Under the pieces are notes generated by a model, which had not been told where the DNA came from, did no database searches, and was given only the letters and a program-made list of their open reading frames with translations. The position numbers and the translations under genes were made by a program. Below are positions 36,403-46,678 of a stretch of DNA of 64,000 bases, one piece after another. The stretch is from Desulfarculus baarsii DSM 2075 (lineage in GTDB: Bacteria > Desulfobacterota > Desulfarculia > Desulfarculales > Desulfarculaceae), in contig NC_014365.1 in the NCBI RefSeq assembly GCF_000143965.1, positions 2,073,501 through 2,137,500 of the forward strand. Direction: 5' to 3'. Position 1 is the first letter of the stretch; every line of letters starts with the position of its first letter.

Positions 36403-37281
36403 TTGATCACCCCACCCGCCTCGGCCAGGGCGTTGCCCGCTGGCTTCAAACGCGACTCGGTTTTCGCCATGGGCCTGGAGCTCAACATGGTCCACAGCCA
36501 GAAGGGCCGGCCGCCGCTGTTGTTCCTGCACGGCCTGGGCGGCAGTTGCGAGGACTGGTACGACGTGATGCCCCTGCTGGCCGACCGGCGCGACTGCCTG
36601 GCCGTGGACTGGCCGGGCTTCGGTTGGTCGCCCAAGCCGGACCTGCCCTATGGCGTTTATTACTTCTGCCGCGTGCTCGACGAGATCCTGCCCCAGTTGG
36701 GCATGGACCGGGCCCAATTGGTCGGCCACTCCATGGGCGGCCAGGTCGTGCTGCATTTCGCCGCCACCCGCCCGGCCAAGGTCGAGCGTCTGGCGGCGGT
36801 TTGCCCGGCCGGCGGTCACGCGGCGGTCAAACCCTGGCAGCGCCTGGCCCTGGCCTTGCTGGCCAAGGCCGACGACACGATGCGCTTGGCGGTGAACGAA
36901 TCGCTGGCCCGCCGTCTGGCCGTGTTGCCCTTCGCCGATCGCCGCGCGCCGGCCACGCTTCAGGCCGCCCAGCGCATCGCCGCCCAGTGGCTGGATCAAC
37001 GCTCCCGGCGCGAACGAGCCTTGGCCCGCTCGGCGCGGTCGATCCTGGCCACGCCGTTGTGGCGCGATCTGGGCGCGGTCGAAGCGCCGACGTTGTTGAT
37101 CACCGCCCGTCACGACGCCCTCACGCCCATGGCCGACACCGATCGTTTGGCCGCCGCCCTGGGCGACGCGCGGCGCGAGGTCATTGGCCGCGACCACATG
37201 CTGCCCTATTCCCAGCCGCGGGAGCTGGCCGCGGCCCTGGGGCGTTTTTTTGCCGACGCCGCCACTGATTGTGACGTTTGA
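36403..37281 (+). CDS. Alpha/beta hydrolase
   Basis: 292 residues. Oxyanion-hole strand LLFLHGLGGSCEDW, nucleophile elbow LVGHSMGGQVVL, acid in ITARHDALTPMAD and His in IGRDHMLPYSQP complete a normal catalytic triad. A cap region occupies residues ~150-215. TTG 36403 is chosen since AGGAGG (36390-36395) precedes it; the longer frame to 36337 has no such site. Substrate unknown. Confidence 0.85.
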   Translation: MITPPASARALPAGFKRDSVFAMGLELNMVHSQKGRPPLLFLHGLGGSCEDWYDVMPLLADRRDCLAVDWPGFGWSPKPDLPYGVYYFCRVLDEILPQLGMDRAQLVGHSMGGQVVLHFAATRPAKVERLAAVCPAGGHAAVKPWQRLALALLAKADDTMRLAVNESLARRLAVLPFADRRAPATLQAAQRIAAQWLDQRSRRERALARSARSILATPLWRDLGAVEAPTLLITARHDALTPMADTDRLAAALGDARREVIGRDHMLPYSQPRELAAALGRFFADAATDCDV

Positions 37282-37301
37282 GCGCCACTTTTGGCCCTTG
37301 T

Positions 37302-37329
37302 TTGACTTTTGGGCCGATCGTTGTATGAT
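37302..37329 (+). promoter_or_regulatory. Sigma70 promoter of mgtE
   Basis: TTGACT (37302-37307), 16-base spacer, TATGAT (37324-37329), about 65 bases before the start of mgtE. The leader is too short for an Mg riboswitch. Confidence 0.65.
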
Positions 37330-37395
37330 CCCAACGTGCCCATAAATTAGGATTGCGCGCCGCGATGTTATCGCGGCGACAGGTTGGAGACGCCT

Positions 37396-38757
37396 TTGAC
37401 CTACGAAAAAAAGCAAATGATCTCCGACCTCAAACCACTGTTGGAGCAATCGTCGCTGGAAGCGGTCGGCGCGCTGGTGGCCGATCTGCACCCCGCCGAT
37501 ATCGCCGACATCATCGAATCGCTGACCGAAAACGAAAAGCGCCTGCTCTTCCAGGCCCTGGACGCCCGCACCGCCTCCGAGGTCGTGGTCGAGCTTTCCG
37601 ATTTCTCCCGCGACCAAGTCCTCGAGGGCATTCATACCCAACGCCTGGCCGACATCGTCGACGACATGCCCTCCGACGAGGCCACCGACTTCATCGCCGA
37701 ACTGCCCGCCGGCCAGGCCGCCGAGGTCTTGCGGCGCATCGACCTCGAAGACACCGAGGACGTGCGCACGCTGCTGCAATACGACGAGGACAGCGCCGGC
37801 GGCATCATGCAGTTGGAGCTGCTCTCGGCGCGGGTCGATCAGACCGTCCAGGACGCCATCGACGCCATCCGCCAGGCCAAGGACGAAGCCGAGGACATCT
37901 ACAACGTTTTCGTGGTCGACGCCCAAAACCGCCTGATGGGCACCCTGCCCATCTTCAAACTGCTGCTGGAAAAACCCGACGTGGTCATCGAGTCCATCTT
38001 CGAACCGTGCCCGTTGATCATCAAGGCCAACGAAGACCAGGAGACGGTGGCGCACAAGTTCCGTCATTACGACCTGGTCAGCGCGCCGGTGGTCGACGAC
38101 GATGGCCATCTGCTGGGGCGCATCACCATCGACGACGTGATGGAGGTTCTGGAGGAGGAGACCCGCGAGGACTTGCTGCGCATGGCCGGCGCGTCCTCCG
38201 AGGAGGACATGTTCTACTCCAACCAGATTTTCCGCATCAGCCGGCTGCGCCTGCCCTGGCTGCTGACCAACATGTTCGGCGGGCTTGTCACCGGCTACAT
38301 CCTGTGGCTGTTCAAACTTACCGTTCCCGAAGCGGTCACGCTGATGTCGTTCGTGCCGGTGATCATGTCCATGGGCGGCAACGTGGGCATCCAATCGTCG
38401 ACGATCATGGTGCGCGGCTTCGCCGTGGGCGCGGTCAATCCCAGCAACATATTGAAGATGCTCTTCAAGGAGATCCGCGTGGCCGCGGTCATCGGCTGCA
38501 CCTGTGGTCTGGCGGTGGGTCTTTTGGCCCAGTTGTGGCATGGCAGTTACAAACTCGGCGTGGTGGTGGGTTTTTCCATGCTGGGGGCGATCATGAGCGC
38601 GGCCCTGACCGGCACCATTTTCCCGGCCCTGTTCAAACGCATCGGCGTGGACCCGGCCATCAGCAGCGGGCCTTTCGTCACCACGGCCAACGACATCATC
38701 GGCGTGCTGATCTATTTTGGCATCGCGGCCATCTTTTATCGCCTGCTTCTGTGGTGA
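37396..38757 (+). CDS. mgtE: Magnesium transporter MgtE
   Basis: Mg2+ channel of the inner membrane, 453 residues. The cytoplasmic MgtE-N superhelical domain (residues ~15-120, LHPADIADIIESL and DDMPSDEATDFIAEL) is followed by two CBS domains (SAGGIMQLE, VVDAQNRLMGTLPI, PVVDDDGHLLGRITIDDV), a plug helix and five membrane segments. The conserved pore motifs FVPVIMSMGGNVGIQSST and TTANDIIGVLIYF are present. Start TTG 37396 follows TTGGAGA; TTG 37384 and ATG 37417 are alternatives. recO begins 6 bases after the stop. Confidence 0.93.
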   Translation: MTYEKKQMISDLKPLLEQSSLEAVGALVADLHPADIADIIESLTENEKRLLFQALDARTASEVVVELSDFSRDQVLEGIHTQRLADIVDDMPSDEATDFIAELPAGQAAEVLRRIDLEDTEDVRTLLQYDEDSAGGIMQLELLSARVDQTVQDAIDAIRQAKDEAEDIYNVFVVDAQNRLMGTLPIFKLLLEKPDVVIESIFEPCPLIIKANEDQETVAHKFRHYDLVSAPVVDDDGHLLGRITIDDVMEVLEEETREDLLRMAGASSEEDMFYSNQIFRISRLRLPWLLTNMFGGLVTGYILWLFKLTVPEAVTLMSFVPVIMSMGGNVGIQSSTIMVRGFAVGAVNPSNILKMLFKEIRVAAVIGCTCGLAVGLLAQLWHGSYKLGVVVGFSMLGAIMSAALTGTIFPALFKRIGVDPAISSGPFVTTANDIIGVLIYFGIAAIFYRLLLW

Positions 38758-38763
38758 GCGGCC

Positions 38764-39525
38764 ATGGCCGAGCCGGCACGAGACCACGCCCTGGTGCTGC
38801 GCCTGCGCGAACTTGGCGAAAGCGATTTGCTGGTGGATTTTTTCGGCCGGCGGATCGGCCGGGGCACGGCCATCGCCAAGGGCGCGCGGCGTTCGCGCAA
38901 GCGTTTTTTTGGGTTGTTGTTGGTCGGCCACCTGCTGGAACTGGAGCTTTGGCCCAGTAAAAGCGGCGACCTGTGGCGGCTGGAGGCGGCGTGGCTGCTG
39001 GAAAACCACCAGGCCCTGCGCGCCGATTGGCGACGCTGGCTCTTTGGCGCGCCGGTGCTGGAGCTTTTGCTGCGGGCCACGGCCAGCCACGACCCGCATC
39101 CGGCGGCCCTGGACCTGGCCTTGCGCGCCCTGTCGGCTTGCGGGCAGGCCTCGGATAAAAAGCTGCTGGCCTCGCGGCTGCTGGTGTTTTGCCTGTTGTT
39201 GGCTAGTGAACTGGGCTATGGCCTCAGCTTGGAGCATTGCGTGCGCTGTGGCCGTCCCGTGGCCGACGAACCCGGCCTGGCCCTCTCGCCGGAGGGTGGC
39301 TTGGTTTGCGGCCAATGCCCGGCCGGGCCACGCGCCAGGCCTCTGGCCCCTGGCCTGCGCCAGGGCCTGCGCACGGCCCTGGCCCTGCCCGCCGACAAAA
39401 AAGACCGCCTGGCCTTCCCCCTGCCGTTGGCCCGCGAGGGTCTGGCTTTCATGCATCAATACTGGGCCGAAACCATCGGCGCCGACCTTGGCGCGCTGAC
39501 CGTGGCCGTCGATTGCCTGGCCTGA
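38764..39525 (+). CDS. recO: DNA repair protein RecO
   Basis: RecFOR pathway mediator that loads RecA on single-stranded DNA. 253 residues. An OB fold at residues ~5-80 (DHALVLRLRELGESDLLVDFF, IAKGARRSRKRF), a helical domain, and a zinc-binding site with CVRCG and VCGQCP near residues 160-180. It follows mgtE in the same direction. Confidence 0.92.
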   Translation: MAEPARDHALVLRLRELGESDLLVDFFGRRIGRGTAIAKGARRSRKRFFGLLLVGHLLELELWPSKSGDLWRLEAAWLLENHQALRADWRRWLFGAPVLELLLRATASHDPHPAALDLALRALSACGQASDKKLLASRLLVFCLLLASELGYGLSLEHCVRCGRPVADEPGLALSPEGGLVCGQCPAGPRARPLAPGLRQGLRTALALPADKKDRLAFPLPLAREGLAFMHQYWAETIGADLGALTVAVDCLA

Positions 39526-39862
39526 TCGGCCTTCGGCGTCAATAAGTCACTCTTGACCTCATGCCTTGATGATGATTATCTTGCCGCCGGACGTTCGAGC
39601 GCCCATGCTTTGACAAAACCTATGTTTAAAATAGGTGTTCAGCGTGTTTTGGCGTCTACGTAACGCGTTGTGATAATAAACAGGCTTATCTGGCTCCATG
39701 GAAAACAAAAAATCCGTATACCCCAATGGCTGACAAGGCCCGATGGGTCGACAAAACGGTTTGTTTTGCGTACGCCGGCGGGCGCGTTGCCGCCATCGCC
39801 GTCAGCGGGTAAGATCAGCATGGCCCCGCGCCGGACCGAAAGGCTCTAACCCAGAGGCGAAC
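39526..39862. other. Intergenic region with one promoter candidate
   Basis: 337 bases without a supported gene. The only feature I can defend is a promoter candidate at 39649-39677. A TTGACA at 39610-39615 lacks a -10 at the right distance. Confidence 0.5.
39649..39677 (+). promoter_or_regulatory. Putative promoter of the dehydratase-family gene
   Basis: TTGGCG (39649-39654), 17-base spacer, GATAAT (39672-39677). The implied leader to ATG 39863 is about 180 bases. Confidence 0.5.
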
Positions 39863-40858
39863 ATGACCACCCCTCCCCCACTGCTGGGCATGACCACATC
39901 CATCCCCGTGGAGGTGGTCCTGGCCGCCGGGATGATCCCCACCGATCTGAACAACCGTTTCATCAACCATCCCCAGCCCCACGAACTGACCCGCCAGGCC
40001 GAGGAACTAGGCCTGCCGCGCACCCTCTGCGCCTGGATCAAGGGCATGTACGCCTGGTGTCTGCGCCACCCGGAGATGGAAACCGTCGTCGCCGTGACCC
40101 AGGGCGATTGCTCCAACACCCACGCCCTGGCCGAACTGCTGAGCCATCACGGCCGCCGCGTGCTGTTTTTCGAATATCCCCACGACCGCGACCGCACGGC
40201 CCTGATCAACCAAGTCCAGCGCCTGGCCAACGACCTGGGGGCCGACTTGGCCCTGGCCGAGGACTGGCGACGGCGTTTGCTGCCCCTGCGCGGCCAATTG
40301 GCCATTTTGGACGAGCTGACCTGGCGCACGGGCCAGGTCAGCGGAGCGGAAAACCAGCTCTGGCTGGTGGGTTCCAGTGATTTCGACGGCGACCCCGATG
40401 ATTACGCCCGTCGGCTGGGCGATTTTCTGGAGCGCGCCGTTCAGCGGCCCCAGGCCCACGGCGGGCCGCGCATCGGCGTGCTGGGCGTGCCGCCCATCTT
40501 CGATGACCTGGCCCAAAGCGTCGAGGCGGCCGGCGGGGCGGTTGTTTTCAACGAGATTCCGCGCCAGTTCGCCATGCCGCCCGACCCCGCGCCGCGCTCG
40601 CTGATCGAGCAATATCTGGCCTACACCTACCCCTACGACGTCTGGGGCCGCATCGCCGACATCCAACGTCAGGCCCGGCTGCGCCGCCTGGACGGCTTGA
40701 TCCACTACACCCAAGCCTTTTGCTATCGCCAGATGCAAGACGTATTAATAAAGAAAATGATAGAGCTGCCCGTGTTGACCCTGGAAGGCGACGCCGTCGG
40801 CCCGGTGGACGGTCGCACAAGGGTGCGCATCGAGGCCTTTGTCGAGATGCTTTCCTAG
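39863..40858 (+). CDS. 2-hydroxyacyl-CoA dehydratase / benzoyl-CoA reductase D-subunit-like protein
   Basis: 331 residues of the HgdB/BcrC/FldC superfamily, whose members bind a [4Fe-4S] cluster through three Cys and carry out radical dehydration or ring reduction after ATP-driven electron transfer. GMTTSIPVEVVLAAGMIPTDLN is the typical start. The protein has only four Cys: C56 and C66 (LCAWIKGMYAWC), C83 in GDCSN and C287. No partner subunit or HgdC-type activator is adjacent, so it is an orphan; ApbC and NifU-like Fe-S genes follow. ATG 39863 has AGAGG upstream. Confidence 0.8.
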   Translation: MTTPPPLLGMTTSIPVEVVLAAGMIPTDLNNRFINHPQPHELTRQAEELGLPRTLCAWIKGMYAWCLRHPEMETVVAVTQGDCSNTHALAELLSHHGRRVLFFEYPHDRDRTALINQVQRLANDLGADLALAEDWRRRLLPLRGQLAILDELTWRTGQVSGAENQLWLVGSSDFDGDPDDYARRLGDFLERAVQRPQAHGGPRIGVLGVPPIFDDLAQSVEAAGGAVVFNEIPRQFAMPPDPAPRSLIEQYLAYTYPYDVWGRIADIQRQARLRRLDGLIHYTQAFCYRQMQDVLIKKMIELPVLTLEGDAVGPVDGRTRVRIEAFVEMLS

Positions 40859-40955
40859 GCCCTTTGGCCTCGCGGCCACGGCCGGCCAATGGTATGTTAG
40901 GCGCAGTTGATTTCACGAACTCCGGCCGTGGCCGGCAAAGATAAAGGGGACATTG

Positions 40956-42017
40956 ATGAGCGAAAAGGAACGGATACTGGACCCGGACCTGCTGGAGGCC
41001 CTCAAGCAGGTCAAATATCCCGGATTTGACGCCGACATCGTGGCCATGGGCCTGGTGCTGGAGGCCCGCGTCGAGGATGGCAAGGCCGTGGTGCTCATGC
41101 GGCCGGTGGCCGCGCCGGCCAAGGTCCGCGAGGACTTGGAAGACGCCATTGCCGCCCAGATCGGCAGCCTGCCCGGCGTGCGCGAGCTGGAGCTGAACAT
41201 GCCCGAGCCGCCCCAACCCAAGGCCCAGCAAAAGCAGGGCCCCCGGCCCATCCCCGGCGTCAAGGCCATCGTGCCGGTGGCCTCGGGCAAGGGCGGCGTG
41301 GGCAAATCCACCGTCTCGGTGAACCTGGCCCTGGCCCTGGCCGAGATGGGCCTGAAGGTGGGGCTGTTGGACCTGGACCTTTACGGCCCCTCGATCCCGA
41401 TCATGCTGGGCCTGCAGGGCGCGCAGCCCAGCCAGGGCCGGGACAACAAGATCGCCCCGGTGGAGGCGCGAGGCCTGAAGGTCTTGTCGATCGGCTTTTT
41501 GATTGGGGCCGACCGGGCGCTGATCTGGCGCGGGCCGCTGGTGATGAAGGCCGTGCGCCAGCTTTTGCACGAAGCCGACTGGGGCGAGCTTGACGCTCTG
41601 ATCCTGGATTTGCCGCCGGGCACGGGCGACGTGCAGATCACCATGACCCAGGAAACGCCCATCACCGGCGCGGTGGTGGTCACCACGCCCCAGGATGTGG
41701 CCCTGGCCGACGCCATCCGCGCGGTGGACATGTTCAAGCAGGTCAACGCCAAGGTGCTGGGCATCGTCGAAAACATGAGCTACTTTATCTGCCCCGACTG
41801 TGGCGGCCGCCACGAGATCTTCGGTCACGGCTCGGTGGAGCCCCTCAGCCAAAAGCTGGGCGTGCCATTTTTGGGTGAACTGCCCCTGGACCCCGACGTG
41901 CCCAAGCTGGCCGACCACGGCCAGGCCGCGGTCCAGGCGGCCGGCTCGGCCGAGGCCTATCGCCAGATAGCGGTCAAGGTGGCCCGCATGCTCGGATTGA
42001 TCGGCCAAGACAAATAA
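40956..42017 (+). CDS. apbC: Mrp/ApbC/Nbp35-type Fe-S cluster carrier ATPase
   Basis: P-loop ATPase that transfers Fe-S clusters to apoproteins. 353 residues. N-terminal DUF59-like domain (LLEALKQVKYPGFDADIV, residues 10-85), then the deviant Walker A VASGKGGVGKSTVSVNLALAL, VGLLDLDLYGPSIP, LDLPPGTGDVQITMTQ, and the cluster-binding C-x2-C in YFICPDCGGRH. AAGGGG precedes ATG 40956. It is followed after 15 bases by a NifU-type scaffold. Confidence 0.92.
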   Translation: MSEKERILDPDLLEALKQVKYPGFDADIVAMGLVLEARVEDGKAVVLMRPVAAPAKVREDLEDAIAAQIGSLPGVRELELNMPEPPQPKAQQKQGPRPIPGVKAIVPVASGKGGVGKSTVSVNLALALAEMGLKVGLLDLDLYGPSIPIMLGLQGAQPSQGRDNKIAPVEARGLKVLSIGFLIGADRALIWRGPLVMKAVRQLLHEADWGELDALILDLPPGTGDVQITMTQETPITGAVVVTTPQDVALADAIRAVDMFKQVNAKVLGIVENMSYFICPDCGGRHEIFGHGSVEPLSQKLGVPFLGELPLDPDVPKLADHGQAAVQAAGSAEAYRQIAVKVARMLGLIGQDK

Positions 42018-42032
42018 GCGGAGGCTGTTCTC

Positions 42033-42269
42033 ATGGACGCTCTGACCAAGGACATGGTTGAGCAGGCCCTGCAAGAGGCCAGGGCCGAGTTGGCCAAGCA
42101 TCACGGCAACGTGGAGGTGCTGGCCGTCAATCAGGAGGGCGTGGTGTTGGTGCGCCTGACCGGCGCCTGTTCGGGCTGTAAATCCGCGCCGTTGACCCTG
42201 CGCGACGTCATCGAAAAAAGCCTCAAGGCCAGGCTGCCTCAGGTCACGCGGGTCGACGCCCTGCTCTGA
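42033..42269 (+). CDS. NifU C-terminal domain (Nfu-type) Fe-S scaffold
   Basis: 78 residues, a stand-alone Nfu domain. TGACSGCKSAPLTLRDVIE carries the C-x2-C that binds a [4Fe-4S] cluster between two monomers; VEQALQEARAELAKHHGNVEVL is the family N-terminus. GCGGAGG precedes the ATG. With ApbC it forms a likely Fe-S transfer pair. Confidence 0.92.
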   Translation: MDALTKDMVEQALQEARAELAKHHGNVEVLAVNQEGVVLVRLTGACSGCKSAPLTLRDVIEKSLKARLPQVTRVDALL

Positions 42270-42298
42270 GCCAAGCCCCTCATCCGTCGTGAACGCCC

Positions 42299-42329
42299 GA
42301 CGGCCGCCGTGTCATTGCCGGCGGCCGTC
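42299..42329 (+). terminator. Hairpin after the Nfu gene
   Basis: GACGGCCGCCG (42299-42309) pairs perfectly with CGGCGGCCGTC (42319-42329) with a 9-base loop, 30 bases after the stop. No T tract follows, so termination is uncertain. Confidence 0.4.
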
Positions 42330-42468
42330 AGGCGTCTAAACATAGTTTCGCTGCATCTCGGCCCGGTTTTCGCCAAACGCCACCGCGCGCGCTGGTCATT
42401 TGACAACCGGCGGCGGCAAAATGGGCCGATCAAAAAAGTCGCGCTATGAATTTAGATTACAAATAGTA

Positions 42469-42498
42469 TTGTATCCGCAAAGTCTCCTGGAGCATAAT
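42469..42498 (+). promoter_or_regulatory. Putative promoter of the acyl-CoA synthetase gene
   Basis: TTGTAT (42469-42474), 18-base spacer, CATAAT (42493-42498), about 45 bases before ATG 42542. Weak match. I see no FadR-like repeat here. Confidence 0.35.
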
Positions 42499-42541
42499 CT
42501 GTCATCTAGATAATATCGCCTTGCCCGCTGGAGTTGTCACC

Positions 42542-44410
42542 ATGGCAAAATACCAACACAAAGATATGGCCGGCGTCATCGCCCAGGAGCAAATCCCCCT
42601 GCACCAAGTGCTGCCGGCCACCAACACCTACGACCTGATCAAGCACGGCGCTTCGATCAATCCCGAGGCCATCGCCCTGAGCTTCATCCCCTCGGGCGAA
42701 CAATACATGAACCCCTTTGACCGCACCTACGCCAACCTCCTCGGCGAGATAAACCGCACCGCCAACATGCTGCGCGACTTGGGCCTGGGCTCCAAGGATG
42801 TTGTTTCCTACCTGCTGCCCAACGTGCCCCAGACCCACTTTCTGTTGTGGGGCGGCCAGGCCGCCGGCATTGTCAACCCCATCAATTTCCTGCTGGAGGC
42901 CCACACCATCCGCGATATCTGTCAGGCCGCCGGCACCAAGATCCTGGTGGCCCTGGGCGAGTATCCCGGCTTGGACATCTGGCAAAAGGTCATGTCCATC
43001 CGCAAGGATCTGCCCGGCGTCAAGGCCATCGTGCGCGGCCTGGGCCCCAGCGACGAAAAAAACGGCGTCTATGGCTACGACGATTTCGTGAGCAGGTACG
43101 ACGCCGACAAGCTCACGTTCACGCGCCAGATCGCCCCCGACGACGTGGCCACCATCTTCCACACAGGCGGCACCACCGGCACGCCCAAACTGGCCCCGCG
43201 CACCCATCTGAACGAAGCGGCCAACGCCCTGCAAAGCTCGTTGATCTCGCCGCTGTCCTCGGGCGAGACCATCCTCAGCGGCCTGCCGCTGTTCCACACC
43301 AACGGCACCACGGTCACCGGCTCTTCGGCGTTCATGATCGGCGGGCGGGTGGTGATCCTGTCGCCCTACGGCTACCGCGATCCGTCGGTGATCAAGAATT
43401 TCTACAAGATCGTCGAGAAATTCCGCGCGGTGACGTTCTCGGCGGTGCCCACGGTGCTGGCCATGCTGCTGGCCACGCCCAAGGGCGACGAAGACATCTC
43501 GTCGCTGCGCTTCGCCGTTTGCGGCGCGGCTCCGCTTTCGGTGGAGCTCTTCCAGCGCTTCGAGGAAAAAACCGGCATGAAGATCATGGAGGGCTACGGC
43601 TTGACCGAAGGCCTGTGCGTATCTTCGTGCAACCCCTATTATGGCCAGCGCAAGATCGGCTCCATCGGCCTGCGCGTGCCCTACCAAGACATGCGCGTTT
43701 TCAAGGTCGACGACCAGGGCAAGTTCGTTTCCGAGGCAAAAGTCGACGAGATCGGCTCGGTGTGCATCAGCGGGCCCAACGTGTTCAAGGGCTACACCGA
43801 GGACCGCCACAACACCACGCTCTTCCCCAAGGAGGGCTGGGTCAACACCGGCGACCTGGGCCGCCAGGACGCCGATGGCTATATCTTCTTGACCGGCCGC
43901 AAAAAAGAACTGATCATCCGCGGCGGCCACAACATCGACCCGGCCGTGATCGAAGAGCCCCTCTACAGCCTGCCCGGCGTGGCCCTGGCTGCGGCCGTGG
44001 GCCGGCCCGATCCCCACGCCGGCGAGGTGCCCGTGGCCTACGTGCAACTGGAGCCCGGCGCCGATCTGGACGAGGCCCGGATCATGGACCACCTGGCCAA
44101 AAACGTGGGCGAGCGGGCGGCCCTGCCCAAGGAAGTGGTGATCCTGGGGCAACTGCCGCTGACGCCGGTGGGCAAGATGTTCAAGCCGGCCATGCGCTGG
44201 GACGCCACCCGCCGGACCTACGAGCGCGAATTGGCCGCTTTGGGCGACGAGGTCCAGTCGCTGGCGGTGGCGGTGGGCGAAGATAAAATTCACGGCACCC
44301 TGGCCACCATCACCGTCAGCCTCGGCCAGGCCGACCGCCAGGAGATCGCCGCCAAGATCGCCGAGCTGCTTTCGCTCTACACCGTCAAGCACGAGGTCGT
44401 CTTCGTCTAG
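42542..44410 (+). CDS. Acyl-CoA synthetase (AMP-forming)
   Basis: 622 residues of the ANL superfamily. The AMP-binding P-loop is IFHTGGTTGTPKLAPRTH, A5 motif EGYGLTEG, A7 GWVNTGDLGRQDADGYIFLTGR, A8 KELIIRGGHNIDPAVIE, and the catalytic A10 Lys is in PLTPVGKMFKPA. About 60 residues follow A10, longer than usual. It could activate fatty or aromatic acids; with fadNA in the window fatty acids are plausible, but the specificity is not readable. GGAG lies 10 bases before the ATG. Confidence 0.9.
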   Translation: MAKYQHKDMAGVIAQEQIPLHQVLPATNTYDLIKHGASINPEAIALSFIPSGEQYMNPFDRTYANLLGEINRTANMLRDLGLGSKDVVSYLLPNVPQTHFLLWGGQAAGIVNPINFLLEAHTIRDICQAAGTKILVALGEYPGLDIWQKVMSIRKDLPGVKAIVRGLGPSDEKNGVYGYDDFVSRYDADKLTFTRQIAPDDVATIFHTGGTTGTPKLAPRTHLNEAANALQSSLISPLSSGETILSGLPLFHTNGTTVTGSSAFMIGGRVVILSPYGYRDPSVIKNFYKIVEKFRAVTFSAVPTVLAMLLATPKGDEDISSLRFAVCGAAPLSVELFQRFEEKTGMKIMEGYGLTEGLCVSSCNPYYGQRKIGSIGLRVPYQDMRVFKVDDQGKFVSEAKVDEIGSVCISGPNVFKGYTEDRHNTTLFPKEGWVNTGDLGRQDADGYIFLTGRKKELIIRGGHNIDPAVIEEPLYSLPGVALAAAVGRPDPHAGEVPVAYVQLEPGADLDEARIMDHLAKNVGERAALPKEVVILGQLPLTPVGKMFKPAMRWDATRRTYERELAALGDEVQSLAVAVGEDKIHGTLATITVSLGQADRQEIAAKIAELLSLYTVKHEVVFV

Positions 44411-44434
44411 GGCCCGCGCTTTTTCGCCAAAAAG

Positions 44435-44469
44435 CAGCGCCGTGCCGATAACCGGCCGGCGCTGTTTTT
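44435..44469. terminator. Bidirectional terminator
   Basis: CAGCGCCG (44435-44442) pairs with CGGCGCTG (44457-44464), followed by T5 on plus (44465-44469) and by TTTTTGGCG on minus. It separates the convergent acyl-CoA synthetase and VWA genes. Confidence 0.75.
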
Positions 44470-44488
44470 CGTGGTCTGGGCCGCTTGG

Positions 44489-45661
<1,173 letters not shown>

Positions 45662-45662
45662 C

Positions 45663-46520
45663 TTACCAGCGGCTCCTGAGGCCCAGGCGCGCGCCAGTTC
45701 CGGCCGCCGCGGCGCCGAGCACTTCCATGTCCTGCTCTTTCTTGATCAGCGCGCCGGCAAAGGGCAGCTCCTTGGCGATTTTATCCGGCGACATGCCGCC
45801 GGCCACCAGGGCCTGGATCCAGTCCAGCAGTTCGCTGGTGGAGGGTTTTTTACGGAAACCGTCGATCTCGCGCAGCCAATAAAACTTTTTAAGCACCTCG
45901 CGCAGAAGGTTTTCGTCCAGGCCGGGGTAGTGCACGCCGACGATCTTGCGCATGAGCTCTTCGTCGGGAAACTCGATGTAGTGGAACACGCAACGCCGCA
46001 AAAAGGCGTCTGGCAGCTCTTTTTCGGAGTTGGAGGTGATGACGACGATGGGCCGGCGCTGGGCCTTGACGGTCTGGCCGGTCTCGGGGATAAAAAAGCT
46101 CATCTCATCGAGTTCGTTGAGCAAATCGTTGGGAAACTCGATATCGGCCTTGTCGACCTCGTCGATCAGGAGCACCGGTTGGTCGGGGTGGGCGAAGGCC
46201 ACGCCCAACTGGCCCAGATGGATGTAGCGCTTGATGTCGCTGACGTCGCCGCCGCCGAAACGCGAGTCGTTGAGGCGCTGGACGGTGTCGTAGATATAAA
46301 GCCCGTCCTTGGCCTTGGTGGTGGACTTGACGTTCCAGATGATCAGTTCCTTGCCCAGGCCCCTGGCGATGTTGTGGGCCAGGAGGGTCTTGCCGGTGCC
46401 GGGCTCGCCCTTGACCAGCAGCGGGCGGCCCAAGGCGATGGCCACGTTGACCACGTCGCGCAGGGCGTTGGAGACGATGTATTTGTCGGTGCCCACGAAT
46501 TTGTCGAAACTGGCTGACAT
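45663..46520 (-). CDS. MoxR-family AAA+ ATPase
   Basis: 285 residues. Walker A VKGEPGTGKTLLAHNIA, Walker B VLLIDEVDKAD, sensor 1 IVVITSNSEKELPDAFLRRC. The C-terminal lid domain follows from residue ~205. AAGGAGAA precedes ATG 46520. Acts as a chaperone-like ATPase with the VWA protein encoded next. Confidence 0.92.
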   Translation of the reverse strand: MSASFDKFVGTDKYIVSNALRDVVNVAIALGRPLLVKGEPGTGKTLLAHNIARGLGKELIIWNVKSTTKAKDGLYIYDTVQRLNDSRFGGGDVSDIKRYIHLGQLGVAFAHPDQPVLLIDEVDKADIEFPNDLLNELDEMSFFIPETGQTVKAQRRPIVVITSNSEKELPDAFLRRCVFHYIEFPDEELMRKIVGVHYPGLDENLLREVLKKFYWLREIDGFRKKPSTSELLDWIQALVAGGMSPDKIAKELPFAGALIKKEQDMEVLGAAAAGTGARLGLRSRW

Positions 46521-46574
46521 GGATTCTCCTTGCAAAGGCGAGGCGGAGTCATTCCCCACTCTCTCGTATGCAAA

Positions 46575-46602
46575 ATAATACCCATCCGCATTTGTAAATC
46601 AA
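46575..46602 (-). promoter_or_regulatory. Putative promoter of moxR-VWA
   Basis: Minus strand: TTGATT (46602-46597), 16-base spacer, TATTAT (46580-46575), about 55 bases before the moxR start. Confidence 0.5.
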
Positions 46603-46648
46603 GTGTTCGGTTTTTTGCCGTGGCGATTTTTCTCATGCGCGCAGCCGC

Positions 46649-46678
46649 TTGACTTTGATTTTCGGCAAAATGTATACT
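46649..46678 (+). promoter_or_regulatory. Promoter of the symporter operon
   Basis: TTGACT (46649-46654), 18-base spacer, TATACT (46673-46678). The leader of about 115 bases to 46802 is AT-rich, with ATATATAAATTAAT and AATAATATATAAT stretches. Confidence 0.6.

Noticed and set aside
37330-37395. Mg2+-sensing (M-box) riboswitch before mgtE
   Set aside because: The leader from the promoter to the start codon is only about 65 bases, too short for the known element.
36316-39459. Minus-strand frame of 1047 codons opposite the hydrolase, mgtE and recO genes
   Set aside because: Spans three well-supported plus-strand genes; Gln/Arg/Ala/Gly-rich composition is typical of antisense frames in GC-rich DNA.
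39610-39615. TTGACA after recO as a promoter
   Set aside because: The only AT-rich -10 candidate is at 11 bases, and nothing suitable lies at 16-18 bases.
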